Counted from the stretch's first letter, positions 52,698-62,084 are shown. The stretch: 64,000 nt of DNA from Paraflavitalea pollutisoli (GCF_029360705.1 NZ_JARKMX010000008.1:2534202-2598201); one strand, 5' to 3'. The notes: generated from the letters alone by a model not told the origin. Program-made: numbers and translations.

Positions 52698-52985
52698 TCA
52701 ATGTTTTCGTTTTCTGCCGGGCTCGGCTTTCCGCGCCAGGAACTGTTTTTCGGCCAACCCATACACTACCTCCATCCTGATGCCTACCAGTTTGCTGATC
52801 GCGTACAGCTCACCCATCTCCAGTTTATCCAGTTGCTTGGCCAGGCGGCTCAACCGCCGGTAACTGGAGTTGAGGTCGATGGCCATGACACTTTTGGGAA
52901 TATACTCGAACAACTGAGAGAATTCAGTTATTTTGCCGGCTTCGATCATCACTTTGATCACATCGTATCTATTATCCTTGTGCAT
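52698..52985 (-). CDS. Small HTH-like protein beside the mutagenesis operon
   Basis: 95 residues from the ATG at 52985 (the earlier TTG at 53000 adds five). KVMIEAGKITEFSQLFEYIP, then SYRRLSRLAKQLDKLEMGEL and AISKLVGIRMEVVYGL give a short helical protein whose last part resembles the helix-turn-helix of XRE-type regulators. I have seen comparable short proteins in Bacteroidota but know no function. It is divergent from the dnaE-dinB pair, so a regulatory role there is conceivable. Basic C-terminus (RKAEPGRKRKH). Confidence 0.55.
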   Translation of the reverse strand: MHKDNRYDVIKVMIEAGKITEFSQLFEYIPKSVMAIDLNSSYRRLSRLAKQLDKLEMGELYAISKLVGIRMEVVYGLAEKQFLARKAEPGRKRKH

Positions 52986-53434
52986 GGTCGTTGGATACAA
53001 AGTACGGCATAAGTTGCTTTTAAGCCTTCATCACCTCGTCCTAATCATCCTCCGCTGCATCACATTTTTGTGGCACATTGGTATTTTTATCAGGACTAAT
53101 TGTCCTCTGACCGTTAGCAGGCATCCTTTACTCGTTACAATTTGTACTTTTTCGGTTCTGCATACAGTTATGTCCATCGCGTGAAACAATGTCCCTCAGC
53201 GGATTTGCGCATTTACCCATCCGGTCGCAGCAAAAATGACCGTTTGCAGCAGTACAACCACCCACCACGGCGCAGCGCACACACTTACTAATATCTTTAG
53301 TAAGTTTGTACCACAACACTCCCACACTGCCAACGGCGCATACCAGACAGGTAACCGAAAAACGGTTACAGGCCTCGTATTGCCCACTATGGAAGAGAGA
53401 CAGGGAAGATCATTCAACAGCACAAGCGGATATT
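52986..53434. other. Upstream region of the dnaE-dinB pair
   Basis: No supported gene; a hydrophobic frame at 52933-53184 (+) overlaps the small HTH-like gene and has no family features. The region contains the operator/promoter at 53284-53308 and then a leader of about 115 nt with the inverted pair GTAACCG and CGGTTAC (53350-53370). Confidence 0.45.
53284..53308 (+). promoter_or_regulatory. Operator overlapping the -7 box of dnaE-dinB
   Basis: CTTACTAA and TTAGTAAG are exact complements separated by TATCT (53284-53304). TAAGTTTG at 53301-53308 matches TAnnTTTG and shares four bases with the right arm, so a bound dimer would cover the promoter. This is the layout of a repressed, damage-inducible promoter. 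Confidence 0.6.
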
Positions 53435-56400
53435 ATGTACCTCAATTGTAAGACTTACTTCAGCCTCAAGTACGGCACTTTCAGCACCGAAGCACTGGTG
53501 CAGGAAGGCAGCGACAAAGGCGTGGCTGGTGTATCGGCCATGGCGCTCACCAATATCAACAGTACCGCCGATGCCTGGCCATTCGTTACGCATTGCCGCG
53601 CGGCGGGCATCAAGCCTATCCTCGGCGCCGAGATACGCAACGGAGATGAATTACTCTATATACTGATCGCTGCCAACAACAAGGGATTTGAATGGATCAA
53701 CAGCTTTATATCGGCTCACCTGCGGGAAAACAAACCCTTTCCCGCAGCGGCAGCCATTACCACTTTCTTCTTCCAGCCCGACGATGGTTTTATCATTTAT
53801 CCGTTGCTGGCCAAACCAGTAGAAACACTCCTGCGCAATGAACGCATCGGTGTACGCCCCTCCGAAGTGAACAAACTGCATAGCCTGCCCGCAGCCCACC
53901 GCGACAAACTGGTGATGCTGCAGCCAGTCACCTTTCAGGATAAGGATTACCATTATGTACACAGATTGTTACGTGCCATCGACCACAACGTAGTAGTATC
54001 CAAACTACCGCCCACCGCTGTCTGTGGCGCCGACGAATACTTTGTACCGCAGGATCAGTTGCTGCGTGCCTTTGGAGAATACCCGGCGATCATTACCAAC
54101 ACCCTGCGGTTGCAGGAAGCCTGTCATATAGAAATGGATGGACCCGCGCCGAAGAACCGGAAGTATTTCACCACGGCGCGCGAAGACGACCGGCGCCTGC
54201 TGCACAAGCTTGCCACCGATGGTCTCAAGCAACGCTACGGCTATCACAAAGCCGCCGCCGAACGTGTACAGAAAGAATTGAAGGTGATCGACGACCTGGG
54301 CTTCACGGCTTATTTCCTCATCACCTGGGATATTATCCGCTACGCCAAAAGCCGGGGTTTCTACCACGTCGGCCGGGGCAGTGGCGCCAACAGCATCGTG
54401 GCCTATTGCCTCACGATTACAGATGTCGATCCGCTGGAGCTCAACCTGTATTTCGAGCGCTTCCTCAACCCCGAGCGCAGCTCCCCACCCGACTTCGATA
54501 TCGACTTCTCCTGGCTCGATCGCGACGAGATCATCGACTATGTATTCAAACGATATGGTGAGCAGTACGTATCACTCGTAGGAGCCTACGTAACCTTCCA
54601 GGAGCGTGCCGTAGTAAGAGAGCTGGCGAAAGTATTCGGCCTGCCCGAGTCGGAGATCCACGGCTTATCGACGCTGCCACACATCACGGCCACCGCTTTC
54701 ACAGCCTGGCAGCAATTGCGTAACGAACCCGCCAGCTTCGATGACTATCACAAAGGGGTAGCCTATTACCAAACCAATAACCTGCCCGTCAATTATGCTG
54801 CCATCATCCTGCGGTTGGGTAAGAAGTATAGGTTGACGGAAGAAGCCATGGCTGCGCTGCAACTATCACCCATGGCCCTCGGTGTGATCGACGAGGTCAC
54901 CTGGAAGATCCTGTACTACAGCCGCTTCATCCACCAGTTTCCCAACCACATCAGCATTCATGCCGGCGGTATGCTGATCTCCGAAGAGCCGATCCATGCT
55001 TATTCGGCCACCTTCTTTCCGCCCAAGGGATTCCCGACTACGCAGATCGACATGCACATTGCGGAAGACATCAGCCTCGACAAACTCGATGTATTGAGTC
55101 AGCGGGGACTAGGCCATATCAAAGAGACGGTAAAACTCGTATACCAGAACCAGGGCATCCGGATACAGATCGATGAAGTGGAGAAGTTCAAGAAAGACGC
55201 CATCGTGAAGCGCAACCTGAAATCGGTTAATACCATCGGGTGTTTTTATATCGAGAGTCCGGCGATGCGGCAACTGCTCAGCAAGCTGCGTTGCGATACC
55301 TACGAAGCATTGGTGGTAGCCAGTTCCATCATACGGCCTGGGGTGGCCAGCAGCGGTATGATGCGGGAGTACATCATCCGTTACCTCAACCCGCAGGAAA
55401 CAAAATACCTGCACCCGGTGATGGAAGAGATCCTTGGCGAAACCTTTGGCGTGATGGTCTTCCAGGAAGATGTAATGAAAGTAGCACACCATTTTGCCGG
55501 CTTCACGCTCGCCCAGGCAGATACGCTGCGACGTGCCATGAGTGGTAAATACAGAAGCCACAACCGCTTTGCCCTGATGAAAGAACAGTTTTTCCACAAC
55601 TGTGCCGTCAAAGGACATACGCCCGAGCTGGCGGGTGAAGTATGGCGCCAGATGGAATCCTTTGCCGGCTATAGCTTCTGCAAAGCCCATTCGGCCAGCT
55701 TTGCCGTAGAAAGCTTCCAGGACCTTTACCTGAAGACCTACTACCCCATCGAGTTCATGGTGGGCGTGATCAATAATTTCGGCGGTTTTTATACCACAGA
55801 GCTCTACTTTATCGAATTGCGCAAAGCAGGCGGCATTCCTCACCTGCCCTGCGTTAACCACAGCGAATACCTTACCAACATCAACGGCAAAGATGTCTAT
55901 GCCGGATTGGTACACCTGAAGAACCTCGAGCAATCGCTGGCTTATTATGTCGTCAACGAGCGCAAACGGCATGGCCCTTACCTGCACCTGCAGGATTTCA
56001 TCGCCCGCACGGCATTGCCCGCAGAGGCATTGAATGTCTTGATCTCCATCGGCGCATTCCGGTTTACCGGCAAATCGAAGAAGCAGTTGTTGTGGGAAGC
56101 CAATTTCCTGCAGAAGCGGTATTCGGCGCCGGTCTTGCCCAACGCCCTGTTTAAGGAGAAGCCGGTCGACTTTCAACTGCCCGACCTCAGCGACAATCCC
56201 ATCGATGATATGTACGACGAGATCGAACTGCTGGGCTTTCCCTTCCGCAATCCGTTCGAACTGCTCGATCCGCCCCAGGCAACGGGACTGGCAGCTACAG
56301 AACTGCCCCGCTGCCTCGGCAAACCAGTAGAGCTGGTATTGTACTTCATCGACTACAAAGTGGTGCCCACGGCCAACAATACCACCATGTCGTTTGGCGC

Positions 56401-56590
56401 CTTTCTCGACGAACACCTAAACTGGGTAGATACCGTACACTTTCCCCCTTCTTTCCGGCAATACCCCCTGAAAGGAAAAGGGTTTTACCATATACGCGGC
56501 AAAGTGATCGAAGACTTTGGCCACTACAGTGTAGAAGTATCCTTCCTCGAAAAACTGGGTTACAAACAACGATCCTACGCAAACCTCTGA
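53435..56590 (+). CDS. DNA polymerase III alpha-like polymerase, error-prone DnaE2/ImuC type
   Basis: 1051 residues from the ATG at 53435; the frame opens at 53306 inside the operator, so the earlier codons cannot be used. The polymerase core is complete: GRGSGANSIVAYCL, PPDFDIDFSW with the catalytic Asp pair, and VGAYVTFQERAVVRELAKVFG. The N-terminal PHP domain opens MYLNCKTYFSLKYGTFS, where replicative DnaE has H-x-H-S-x-Y-S-L-L-D-G, so its metal/nuclease site appears lost. Followed after 3 bp by dinB. Together these suggest translesion synthesis rather than replication. Confidence 0.85.
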   Translation: MYLNCKTYFSLKYGTFSTEALVQEGSDKGVAGVSAMALTNINSTADAWPFVTHCRAAGIKPILGAEIRNGDELLYILIAANNKGFEWINSFISAHLRENKPFPAAAAITTFFFQPDDGFIIYPLLAKPVETLLRNERIGVRPSEVNKLHSLPAAHRDKLVMLQPVTFQDKDYHYVHRLLRAIDHNVVVSKLPPTAVCGADEYFVPQDQLLRAFGEYPAIITNTLRLQEACHIEMDGPAPKNRKYFTTAREDDRRLLHKLATDGLKQRYGYHKAAAERVQKELKVIDDLGFTAYFLITWDIIRYAKSRGFYHVGRGSGANSIVAYCLTITDVDPLELNLYFERFLNPERSSPPDFDIDFSWLDRDEIIDYVFKRYGEQYVSLVGAYVTFQERAVVRELAKVFGLPESEIHGLSTLPHITATAFTAWQQLRNEPASFDDYHKGVAYYQTNNLPVNYAAIILRLGKKYRLTEEAMAALQLSPMALGVIDEVTWKILYYSRFIHQFPNHISIHAGGMLISEEPIHAYSATFFPPKGFPTTQIDMHIAEDISLDKLDVLSQRGLGHIKETVKLVYQNQGIRIQIDEVEKFKKDAIVKRNLKSVNTIGCFYIESPAMRQLLSKLRCDTYEALVVASSIIRPGVASSGMMREYIIRYLNPQETKYLHPVMEEILGETFGVMVFQEDVMKVAHHFAGFTLAQADTLRRAMSGKYRSHNRFALMKEQFFHNCAVKGHTPELAGEVWRQMESFAGYSFCKAHSASFAVESFQDLYLKTYYPIEFMVGVINNFGGFYTTELYFIELRKAGGIPHLPCVNHSEYLTNINGKDVYAGLVHLKNLEQSLAYYVVNERKRHGPYLHLQDFIARTALPAEALNVLISIGAFRFTGKSKKQLLWEANFLQKRYSAPVLPNALFKEKPVDFQLPDLSDNPIDDMYDEIELLGFPFRNPFELLDPPQATGLAATELPRCLGKPVELVLYFIDYKVVPTANNTTMSFGAFLDEHLNWVDTVHFPPSFRQYPLKGKGFYHIRGKVIEDFGHYSVEVSFLEKLGYKQRSYANL

Positions 56591-56593
56591 ACC

Positions 56594-57745
56594 ATGTACC
56601 TGAGCGACCAACGACATATTGCCCATTTCGACCTCGACACCTTCTTTGTATCCGTGGAATGCCTCAAAGACAGCCGGCTCAAGGGAAAGCCGGTATTGGT
56701 AGGCGGTAGTGGCGACCGCGGCATTGTAGCCTCCTGCAGTTACGAGGCGCGCCGGTTTGGCATCCATTCGGCCATGCCGATGAAACTGGCGCGCCGCCTT
56801 TGTCCGCAGGCCATCATCCGCCAGGGCGATATGGAATCCTATAGCCAGTACTCCCGGCTCGTCACGGAGGTGATCGCCGACTCGACGCCCCTATTTGAAA
56901 AAGCCTCGATCGATGAATTTTATGTAGACCTCACCGGGATGGACAAGTATTTTGGCAGCCTGCAGTTTACCGGCAACCTGAAGAAGAAGGTGGTTAAAGA
57001 AAGCGGCTTGCCCATCTCCTATGCATTGGCCGGCAACAAGCTCATCAGTAAAGTAGCCACCAACGAGGGCAAGCCCAATGCGGAGATGTGGGTAGCACTG
57101 GGACAGGAAAAGAATTTTCTCGCGCCCCTCAGTGTGGCCAAGATGCCGGGTGTGGGCAAGGAAACAGCCTTCCTCTTGCTGAAGATGGGCGTAGAGACCA
57201 TCAAGGTGCTGAGCGAGATACCCCAGGAAATGCTGACCAACCTGCTCGGCAAGAACGGGCAGTCGCTGTGGCGCAAGGCACAGGGGCTCGATGAAACGCC
57301 GGTAGTGCCCTACCATGAGCAGAAGTCCATCTCTACCGAAAACACCTTCCAGCAGGATACCATCGATATCGCCTTCCTGCATACCCAACTGGTGCGTATG
57401 ACGGAGCGCATCGCCTTTCAACTGCGCACGGAGAACAAACTAACCGGTTGCGTTACCGTGAAGCTTCGGTATTCCAATTTCGACACCGTCACCAAACAGA
57501 AATCCATCGCCTTCACGGCGGCCGATCACAAGCTGCAAAAAGTAGTGCGGGAATTGTTCGATAAACTCTATGAGCGGCGTATGCTGGTGCGGCTGATCGG
57601 TGTGCGGTTTACACAACTGGTGCCCGGCAATGACCAGATCAATATGTTTGAAGATACCGAGCACCAGGTACAGCTGTACCAGGCCATCGACAGCATCAAA
57701 CGGCAGTATGGCGAGCGCCTGCTGATGCGGGGCAGCGGACTGTAG
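56594..57745 (+). CDS. dinB: Y-family DNA polymerase IV
   Basis: 383 residues. Palm motifs HFDLDTFFVSVE (first Asp) and KASIDEFYVDLTG (Asp-Glu) carry the catalytic metals; ASCSYEARRFGIHSAMP is the steric-gate/finger part. MPGVGKETAFLLLKMG is the helix-hairpin-helix, and the little finger follows. Near the C-terminus QINMF is a sliding-clamp binding motif. Starts 3 bp after the DnaE-like gene, so they form one operon for damage-tolerant synthesis. Confidence 0.95.
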   Translation: MYLSDQRHIAHFDLDTFFVSVECLKDSRLKGKPVLVGGSGDRGIVASCSYEARRFGIHSAMPMKLARRLCPQAIIRQGDMESYSQYSRLVTEVIADSTPLFEKASIDEFYVDLTGMDKYFGSLQFTGNLKKKVVKESGLPISYALAGNKLISKVATNEGKPNAEMWVALGQEKNFLAPLSVAKMPGVGKETAFLLLKMGVETIKVLSEIPQEMLTNLLGKNGQSLWRKAQGLDETPVVPYHEQKSISTENTFQQDTIDIAFLHTQLVRMTERIAFQLRTENKLTGCVTVKLRYSNFDTVTKQKSIAFTAADHKLQKVVRELFDKLYERRMLVRLIGVRFTQLVPGNDQINMFEDTEHQVQLYQAIDSIKRQYGERLLMRGSGL

Positions 57746-57896
57746 CACCTAATAGACATGCACCCAGCCCAGGCTCATCCCAAATATCAGCAAGCTGGGC
57801 GATCAATACCGACAGTTCAGCCGCGACGGCGTTTTATACTCCAGCCCATCCGGTTATCATTGCGTATCCGATAATCAACCAACAAGCAGTAGCTGC

Positions 57897-58616
57897 ATGA
57901 AAAAGATCGCACTCGTAACCGGGGCCAGCCGTGGGCTTGGCTGGGAGCTCACCCACCAACTCACCACCCAGGGACATTTTGTATTAATGGGCGTGCGCGA
58001 CCGTCGCCAGGCAACAGCAGCCTGGGAGCGGTTGCCAGCCCGGGAATTGGCGCAGACAATCGAACTCGACATGACCAATCCCCTGTCCTTTCCCTGGGTG
58101 TATGAACACATCGAACGCACCTATGGCCATCTCGATATACTCGTCAACAATGCGGGTGTCATGCTCGATGGCGAGCTATCCAACAACTCCGCTACCACCA
58201 TCGAACGGGATGACCTGAAGAAGACCTTCGAGGTCAATTTCTTTGGCATCGTAGAGCTCACCAATACCTTGGTGCCGTTGCTGCTGAAAAGCGAGGCAGC
58301 ATCGATCATCAACCTATCGAGCAATATGGGTTCCTTGCATTTGCTGGCTACGCAGCCGGCTATGCCGAAAACCTTTGCCTACAATACCAGCAAGGCGGCG
58401 CTGAATTCCTACACCCTGCACCTGGCCAGTTTGCTGAGTGATACAAAGGTGCGGGTCAATGCCGTGCACCCGGGATGGGCCCAAACAGATATGGGCGGTC
58501 CCACAGCACCACTGACGGCGGCTGAAGCGGTAGCGCCCATTGTCGACCTGATCGCGCAAGGAGTCTATGCCCCCACCGGCAAGTTCCTGCACAAGGGCGA
58601 AGAGGTGAACTGGTAA
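57897..58616 (+). CDS. Short-chain dehydrogenase/reductase
   Basis: 239 residues. Cofactor motif VTGASRGLGWEL (T-G-x3-G-x-G) prefers NADP(H) in many classical SDRs because of the Arg. NNAGVMLDGE, the catalytic Ser in IINLSSNMGS, and Tyr-Lys in FAYNTSKAALN are all present. It resembles the carbonyl-reductase-like group. Substrate unknown. Own gap of 151 bp from dinB, so not clearly part of that operon. Confidence 0.92.
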   Translation: MKKIALVTGASRGLGWELTHQLTTQGHFVLMGVRDRRQATAAWERLPARELAQTIELDMTNPLSFPWVYEHIERTYGHLDILVNNAGVMLDGELSNNSATTIERDDLKKTFEVNFFGIVELTNTLVPLLLKSEAASIINLSSNMGSLHLLATQPAMPKTFAYNTSKAALNSYTLHLASLLSDTKVRVNAVHPGWAQTDMGGPTAPLTAAEAVAPIVDLIAQGVYAPTGKFLHKGEEVNW

Positions 58617-58709
58617 CACCAAGCCATCACCTGGAATGACCGCTGCCGGGACAGAAAGACTTGTCCAATGCTGATTAGCTAATAATCCTTTAAATAAACA
58701 TTGAAAAAA

Positions 58710-59006
58710 ATGATCAAAAAAGCAATGAGTATGGCCGCGATCGTTGTCGCGTCATCCGTATTACTGACTTCCTGTTATTCCTACACGAGTGTGGTAGGTA
58801 AAGGGGCACAGGGAAGCACTCAGACCACTAAATGGAATCATTATGTGGTCTTTGGATTGGCACCGGTGGGTGTATCCGATTCGAAACAAATGGCAGAGGG
58901 CGCTGAAAACTATACCGTTCATACCCGGCAAACCTTCGTCAATGGGTTGGTATCGGCGATCACCTTTGGCATTTATGCACCGAGCACTACCACGGTAACC
59001 AGGTAA
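58710..59006 (+). CDS. Bor-like lipoprotein
   Basis: 98 residues from the ATG at 58710 (a TTG lies three codons earlier). Lipobox LLTSC (Cys22) after a clear signal peptide. GKGAQGSTQTTKWNHYVVFG, then VHTRQTFVNGLVSAITFGIY and TTTVTR resemble the Bor/Iss family of small surface lipoproteins, best known from phage lambda as serum-resistance factors. In Bacteroidota the role is unknown. A terminator follows. Confidence 0.75.
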   Translation: MIKKAMSMAAIVVASSVLLTSCYSYTSVVGKGAQGSTQTTKWNHYVVFGLAPVGVSDSKQMAEGAENYTVHTRQTFVNGLVSAITFGIYAPSTTTVTR

Positions 59007-59013
59007 GAACATA

Positions 59014-59047
59014 AAAGAGAGTTTGTCCCTGTACCGACTCTCTTTTT
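59014..59047 (+). terminator. Rho-independent terminator
   Basis: Arms AAAGAGAGT and ACTCTCTTT with a 14-nt loop and a T-run, 7 bp after the Bor-like stop. Confidence 0.8.
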
Positions 59048-59057
59048 AATCACTTAT

Positions 59058-59273
59058 ATGAGAAAGATTATATTTTGGGTATCGATGGTGGTGGCCATCA
59101 TGCTTTTGTTGGGCATCATCAATATCCTGGTATTCGATCTGGGCAGACTAACCAACTATGGCTTCGGCTATTTAGTGGGCAAGATCTTATTGTTCTTACT
59201 GATTGCGGGGGTGGTTTACCTAAGCCGAAAAACGAAGGTTGCGCCCACCTCCACCGCTGGCTCAGAAGCCTAG
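59058..59273 (+). CDS. Small two-span membrane protein
   Basis: 71 residues. Two hydrophobic helices, IIFWVSMVVAIMLLLGIINI and YLVGKILLFLLIAGVVYL, are separated by a short loop; the tail is Lys/Thr-rich. Starts 10 bp after the terminator of the Bor-like gene, so read-through expression may be low. No family recognised. Confidence 0.6.
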   Translation: MRKIIFWVSMVVAIMLLLGIINILVFDLGRLTNYGFGYLVGKILLFLLIAGVVYLSRKTKVAPTSTAGSEA

Positions 59274-59379
59274 CCCAGGCCATTACAGCCGTATGCCGGA
59301 AAACGTCCCGGAAAATAGCGGGCGCCGGCACATCAATTTGACCTAATTTTCCGTTTAAGGACCAACACCCTTAACCGGC

Positions 59380-60153
59380 ATGAACAAAACAGGTATTGTA
59401 CTCAGTGGTGGCGGCGTCAGAGGCTTTGCCCACCTGGGCGTATTGAAATTCATCGATGAGATCGGCTTGAAACCCCATGCCATTTCCGGCACCAGTGCGG
59501 GCGCCATTGCCGCGGCCATGTACCTGGCCGGGCATGCCCCGGATGCGATCCTCAACATACTAAAGCAGAACGGGTATTTTGGCTGGACCAATTTCCTCTG
59601 GCAGAAAGACGGGTTCTTCTCGATGCAGCCATTGCTGAAGACCTTACAGAAATACATTCCCCACAACAAGTTTGAGGACCTGGCGGCGAAGCTCTTCGTG
59701 ACGGCCACCGATTTCACCAATAGCAAACAAGCGGTATTCTCGAGTGGTCCATTGTATGAACCCGTGATTGCATCGGCATCGGTGCCCGTAGTATTTGCGC
59801 CCGTGAAGATCGGCGACAGCCTGCTGGTGGATGGTGGCTTGCTCAATAATTTCCCCGTGGAGCCCTTACTACCGGTGTGCGACCGCATCATTGGTTGTCA
59901 TGTAAACAAGCCATCGAGCCAGCAGGTCATGAACCCGGTAGGGAAGATGAATATCCTGGAGAAGTGTTTTCACATGGCCATTGCTCCGGCTATAGAGGCC
60001 AAGTTTGACCAATGCGCGGTCATGCTGGAGCCCGACCTGCACCAATTCAGCATGTTTGATGTGAAGAAGGCCGACGAAGTATTCCAGGCCGGTTATGTAG
60101 CCGCCGCCAAAGCCCGGCCCAAGTTTGAGAAATTGATGCAGGTAGCGGGGTGA
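59380..60153 (+). CDS. Patatin-like phospholipase
   Basis: 257 residues, no signal peptide. The oxyanion hole is LSGGGVRGFAHLG, the nucleophile Ser39 lies in GTSAG, and Asp151 in VDGGLLNNFP completes the Ser-Asp dyad. This is the RssA/YchK-like bacterial group that hydrolyses acyl esters of lipids in the cytoplasm or at the inner membrane. Physiological substrate unknown. Downstream hairpin at 60199. Confidence 0.92.
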   Translation: MNKTGIVLSGGGVRGFAHLGVLKFIDEIGLKPHAISGTSAGAIAAAMYLAGHAPDAILNILKQNGYFGWTNFLWQKDGFFSMQPLLKTLQKYIPHNKFEDLAAKLFVTATDFTNSKQAVFSSGPLYEPVIASASVPVVFAPVKIGDSLLVDGGLLNNFPVEPLLPVCDRIIGCHVNKPSSQQVMNPVGKMNILEKCFHMAIAPAIEAKFDQCAVMLEPDLHQFSMFDVKKADEVFQAGYVAAAKARPKFEKLMQVAG

Positions 60154-60198
60154 GGCAGCTCCTCCTCCTGATACGACAGCCATCCCTAAAAGAAAAAA

Positions 60199-60218
60199 CC
60201 CCGCATAGACATGCAGGG
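60199..60218. terminator. Hairpin after the patatin gene
   Basis: CCCCGCAT and ATGCAGGG pair at 7 of 8 positions around AGAC, with six A before it on the plus strand. It lies 45 bp after the patatin stop; strongest as a minus-strand terminator but probably works for both. Confidence 0.45.
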
Positions 60219-60463
60219 CGTCGCTAATCAAATTCGTTAACCATTAAACCTTATCCTTATACTATTATAACAACGGATCCGCGTTTCGGTACTAAAGGAT
60301 TTTCAAGTTTTTTTTCCTGGCAGGCTCATTTTGACACATATCAACCTTTTTCGCATCTAAGGGGTACCGTCCGGCAGCAACACAACCAACCACCACCTTC
60401 CCGCTCAAGATTATCCAGTCCCCCACTACCACATCGACCGCCCGGCTTCCATCAAATTTCCTG

Positions 60464-60471
60464 TAATTTTG
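60464..60471 (+). promoter_or_regulatory. -7 box of the GH32 gene
   Basis: TAATTTTG matches TAnnTTTG, 59 bp before the start codon. No TTG at the proper -33 distance, so an activator may be needed. Confidence 0.4.
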
Positions 60472-60530
60472 AGCGGCGAAACTTCCCATCGGACTTTCCG
60501 ATCGGTCAACCTGAATAGCCACTTCCTGCT

Positions 60531-62045
60531 ATGAGGCCATATAAATGCATCCTTGCTGCCATCATCACCCTCTACCTGGGTTTGTCTGCATCAGCACAAC
60601 CGCGCCCCCCCTATCAACTCCCCTACCGGCCGCAACTCCACTTCACGCCCAAAGCCCATTGGATCAACGATCCCAACGGCATGGTCTTTTACAAAGGTAC
60701 CTATCACCTTTTCTTTCAGTACTATCCCGACGGCACCGTGTGGGGGCCGATGCATTGGGGCCACGCCACCAGCAAAGACCTTGTCCAGTGGCAAGAGCAG
60801 CCCATCGCCCTGTACCCCGATAGCCTGGGATATATATTTTCGGGCAGTGCCGTCATAGATGAACAAAACACTTCGGGCTTCGGCAAACCTGGTAATCCGG
60901 CTATGGTCGCCATCTTCACCCACCACGATCCGGTAGAAGAAAAGAAAGGCAAAGGGCTGCACGAATACCAAAGCCTAGCCTATAGCCTCGATGAGGGCAA
61001 AACCTGGACGAAATACGCCGGCAACCCGGTGATCCGCAATCCTGGCATCCCCGACTTCCGTGATCCCAAGGTGATGTGGCACGAAAGCAGCCATCGGTGG
61101 ATCATGACCCTGGCCACCAAAGACAGGATTACTTTCTACTCGTCGCCCAACCTGAAAGACTGGACCCGCGAAAGCGAGTTTGGCGCAGCAGTAGGCGCGC
61201 ATGGCGGTGTATGGGAATGCCCCGACCTGTTTACGCTGGAGCATGAGGGCAACCAGAAATGGGTGCTGATCGTAAACATCAATCCCGGTGGCCCAAACGG
61301 CGGCTCCGCGACTCAATATTTTGTGGGTGGGTTTGATGGGCATACGTTTACGGCGGACGACCAGGCAACGCGCTGGCTGGATTATGGGCCCGATGAATAC
61401 GCGGGCATTACCTGGAGCAATACCGGCAAACGACGCATCTTCCTGGGGTGGATGAGCAACTGGGACTATGCAGACCGCGTACCAACTGGCACCTGGCGCG
61501 GTGCGATGACAATACCCCGTGAGTTGGGCCTTGTACGCACCGGTGAAGGATATAGGGTCATCTCACAACCGGTGGCTGAACTCATGAAGTCGGGCCGGAT
61601 GCTGGTACGTCAGCGGGATATAGCCAAAAAGGACTACCAATTGGTGCGCCCAGGCATACTGCGCGAGCCCTACGCCCTTTCTGTAAATTCCGCAGGCAAA
61701 CAGGACTTTTCGATCCGACTCTCCAATCCCGCCGGCGAAGAACTGCTGGTAGGCTACGATAAGAAATCCAATGAATACTATATCGATCGTTCGCGTGCAG
61801 GGAAAAGTGATTTCGTGAAAAACTTTGCCCGGCGGCATGTAGCGCCCCGCATGGCACAGGGTGGCGTCATCAACCTTACCCTGGTGGTAGACGTGGCCTC
61901 GGTAGAATTGTTTGCCGATGGCGGCCTGACGACGATGACATCCACTTTCTTCCCTACCTCCTTACTGGGTCAGGTACAGGTAAGCTCACCAGCGCCCTGG
62001 AAGGCAGATATACAGGTGACGGGGTTTAAGTCGATTTGGAAATAA
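60531..62045 (+). CDS. Glycoside hydrolase family 32 (fructan beta-fructosidase/levanase)
   Basis: 504 residues with signal peptide (CILAAIITLYLGLSASAQ). The three GH32 motifs are intact: WINDPNG with nucleophile Asp47, FRDPKV with transition-state Asp178, and WECPDLF with acid/base Glu229. A five-bladed propeller (30-340) is followed by a beta-sandwich. It releases fructose from fructans or sucrose outside the cytoplasm. There is no SusCD or fructokinase next to it, so it stands alone. Confidence 0.95.
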   Translation: MRPYKCILAAIITLYLGLSASAQPRPPYQLPYRPQLHFTPKAHWINDPNGMVFYKGTYHLFFQYYPDGTVWGPMHWGHATSKDLVQWQEQPIALYPDSLGYIFSGSAVIDEQNTSGFGKPGNPAMVAIFTHHDPVEEKKGKGLHEYQSLAYSLDEGKTWTKYAGNPVIRNPGIPDFRDPKVMWHESSHRWIMTLATKDRITFYSSPNLKDWTRESEFGAAVGAHGGVWECPDLFTLEHEGNQKWVLIVNINPGGPNGGSATQYFVGGFDGHTFTADDQATRWLDYGPDEYAGITWSNTGKRRIFLGWMSNWDYADRVPTGTWRGAMTIPRELGLVRTGEGYRVISQPVAELMKSGRMLVRQRDIAKKDYQLVRPGILREPYALSVNSAGKQDFSIRLSNPAGEELLVGYDKKSNEYYIDRSRAGKSDFVKNFARRHVAPRMAQGGVINLTLVVDVASVELFADGGLTTMTSTFFPTSLLGQVQVSSPAPWKADIQVTGFKSIWK

Positions 62046-62084
62046 TGCCTCATAACGGTGGGAAGTTTTGTTGACGCACCCCCA

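Larger units (their letters stand above)
60154..60530. other. Gap between patatin and GH32 genes
   Basis: No gene supported; a minus-strand frame at 60292-60522 is unlike any family. It contains the hairpin at 60199-60218 and a -7 box at 60464-60471. The stretch 60220-60310 is AT-rich. Confidence 0.5.

Noticed and set aside
52933-53184. 83-codon hydrophobic plus-strand frame
   Set aside because: Overlaps the small HTH-like gene and looks like AT-rich noise rather than a membrane protein.
55109-56416. 435-codon open frame on the minus strand inside the DnaE-like gene
   Set aside because: It is fully antisense to a conserved polymerase and has the composition of a codon-bias shadow.
60292-60522. 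76-codon minus-strand frame before the GH32 gene
   Set aside because: Overlaps the GH32 -7 box, no family features, no start-site support.
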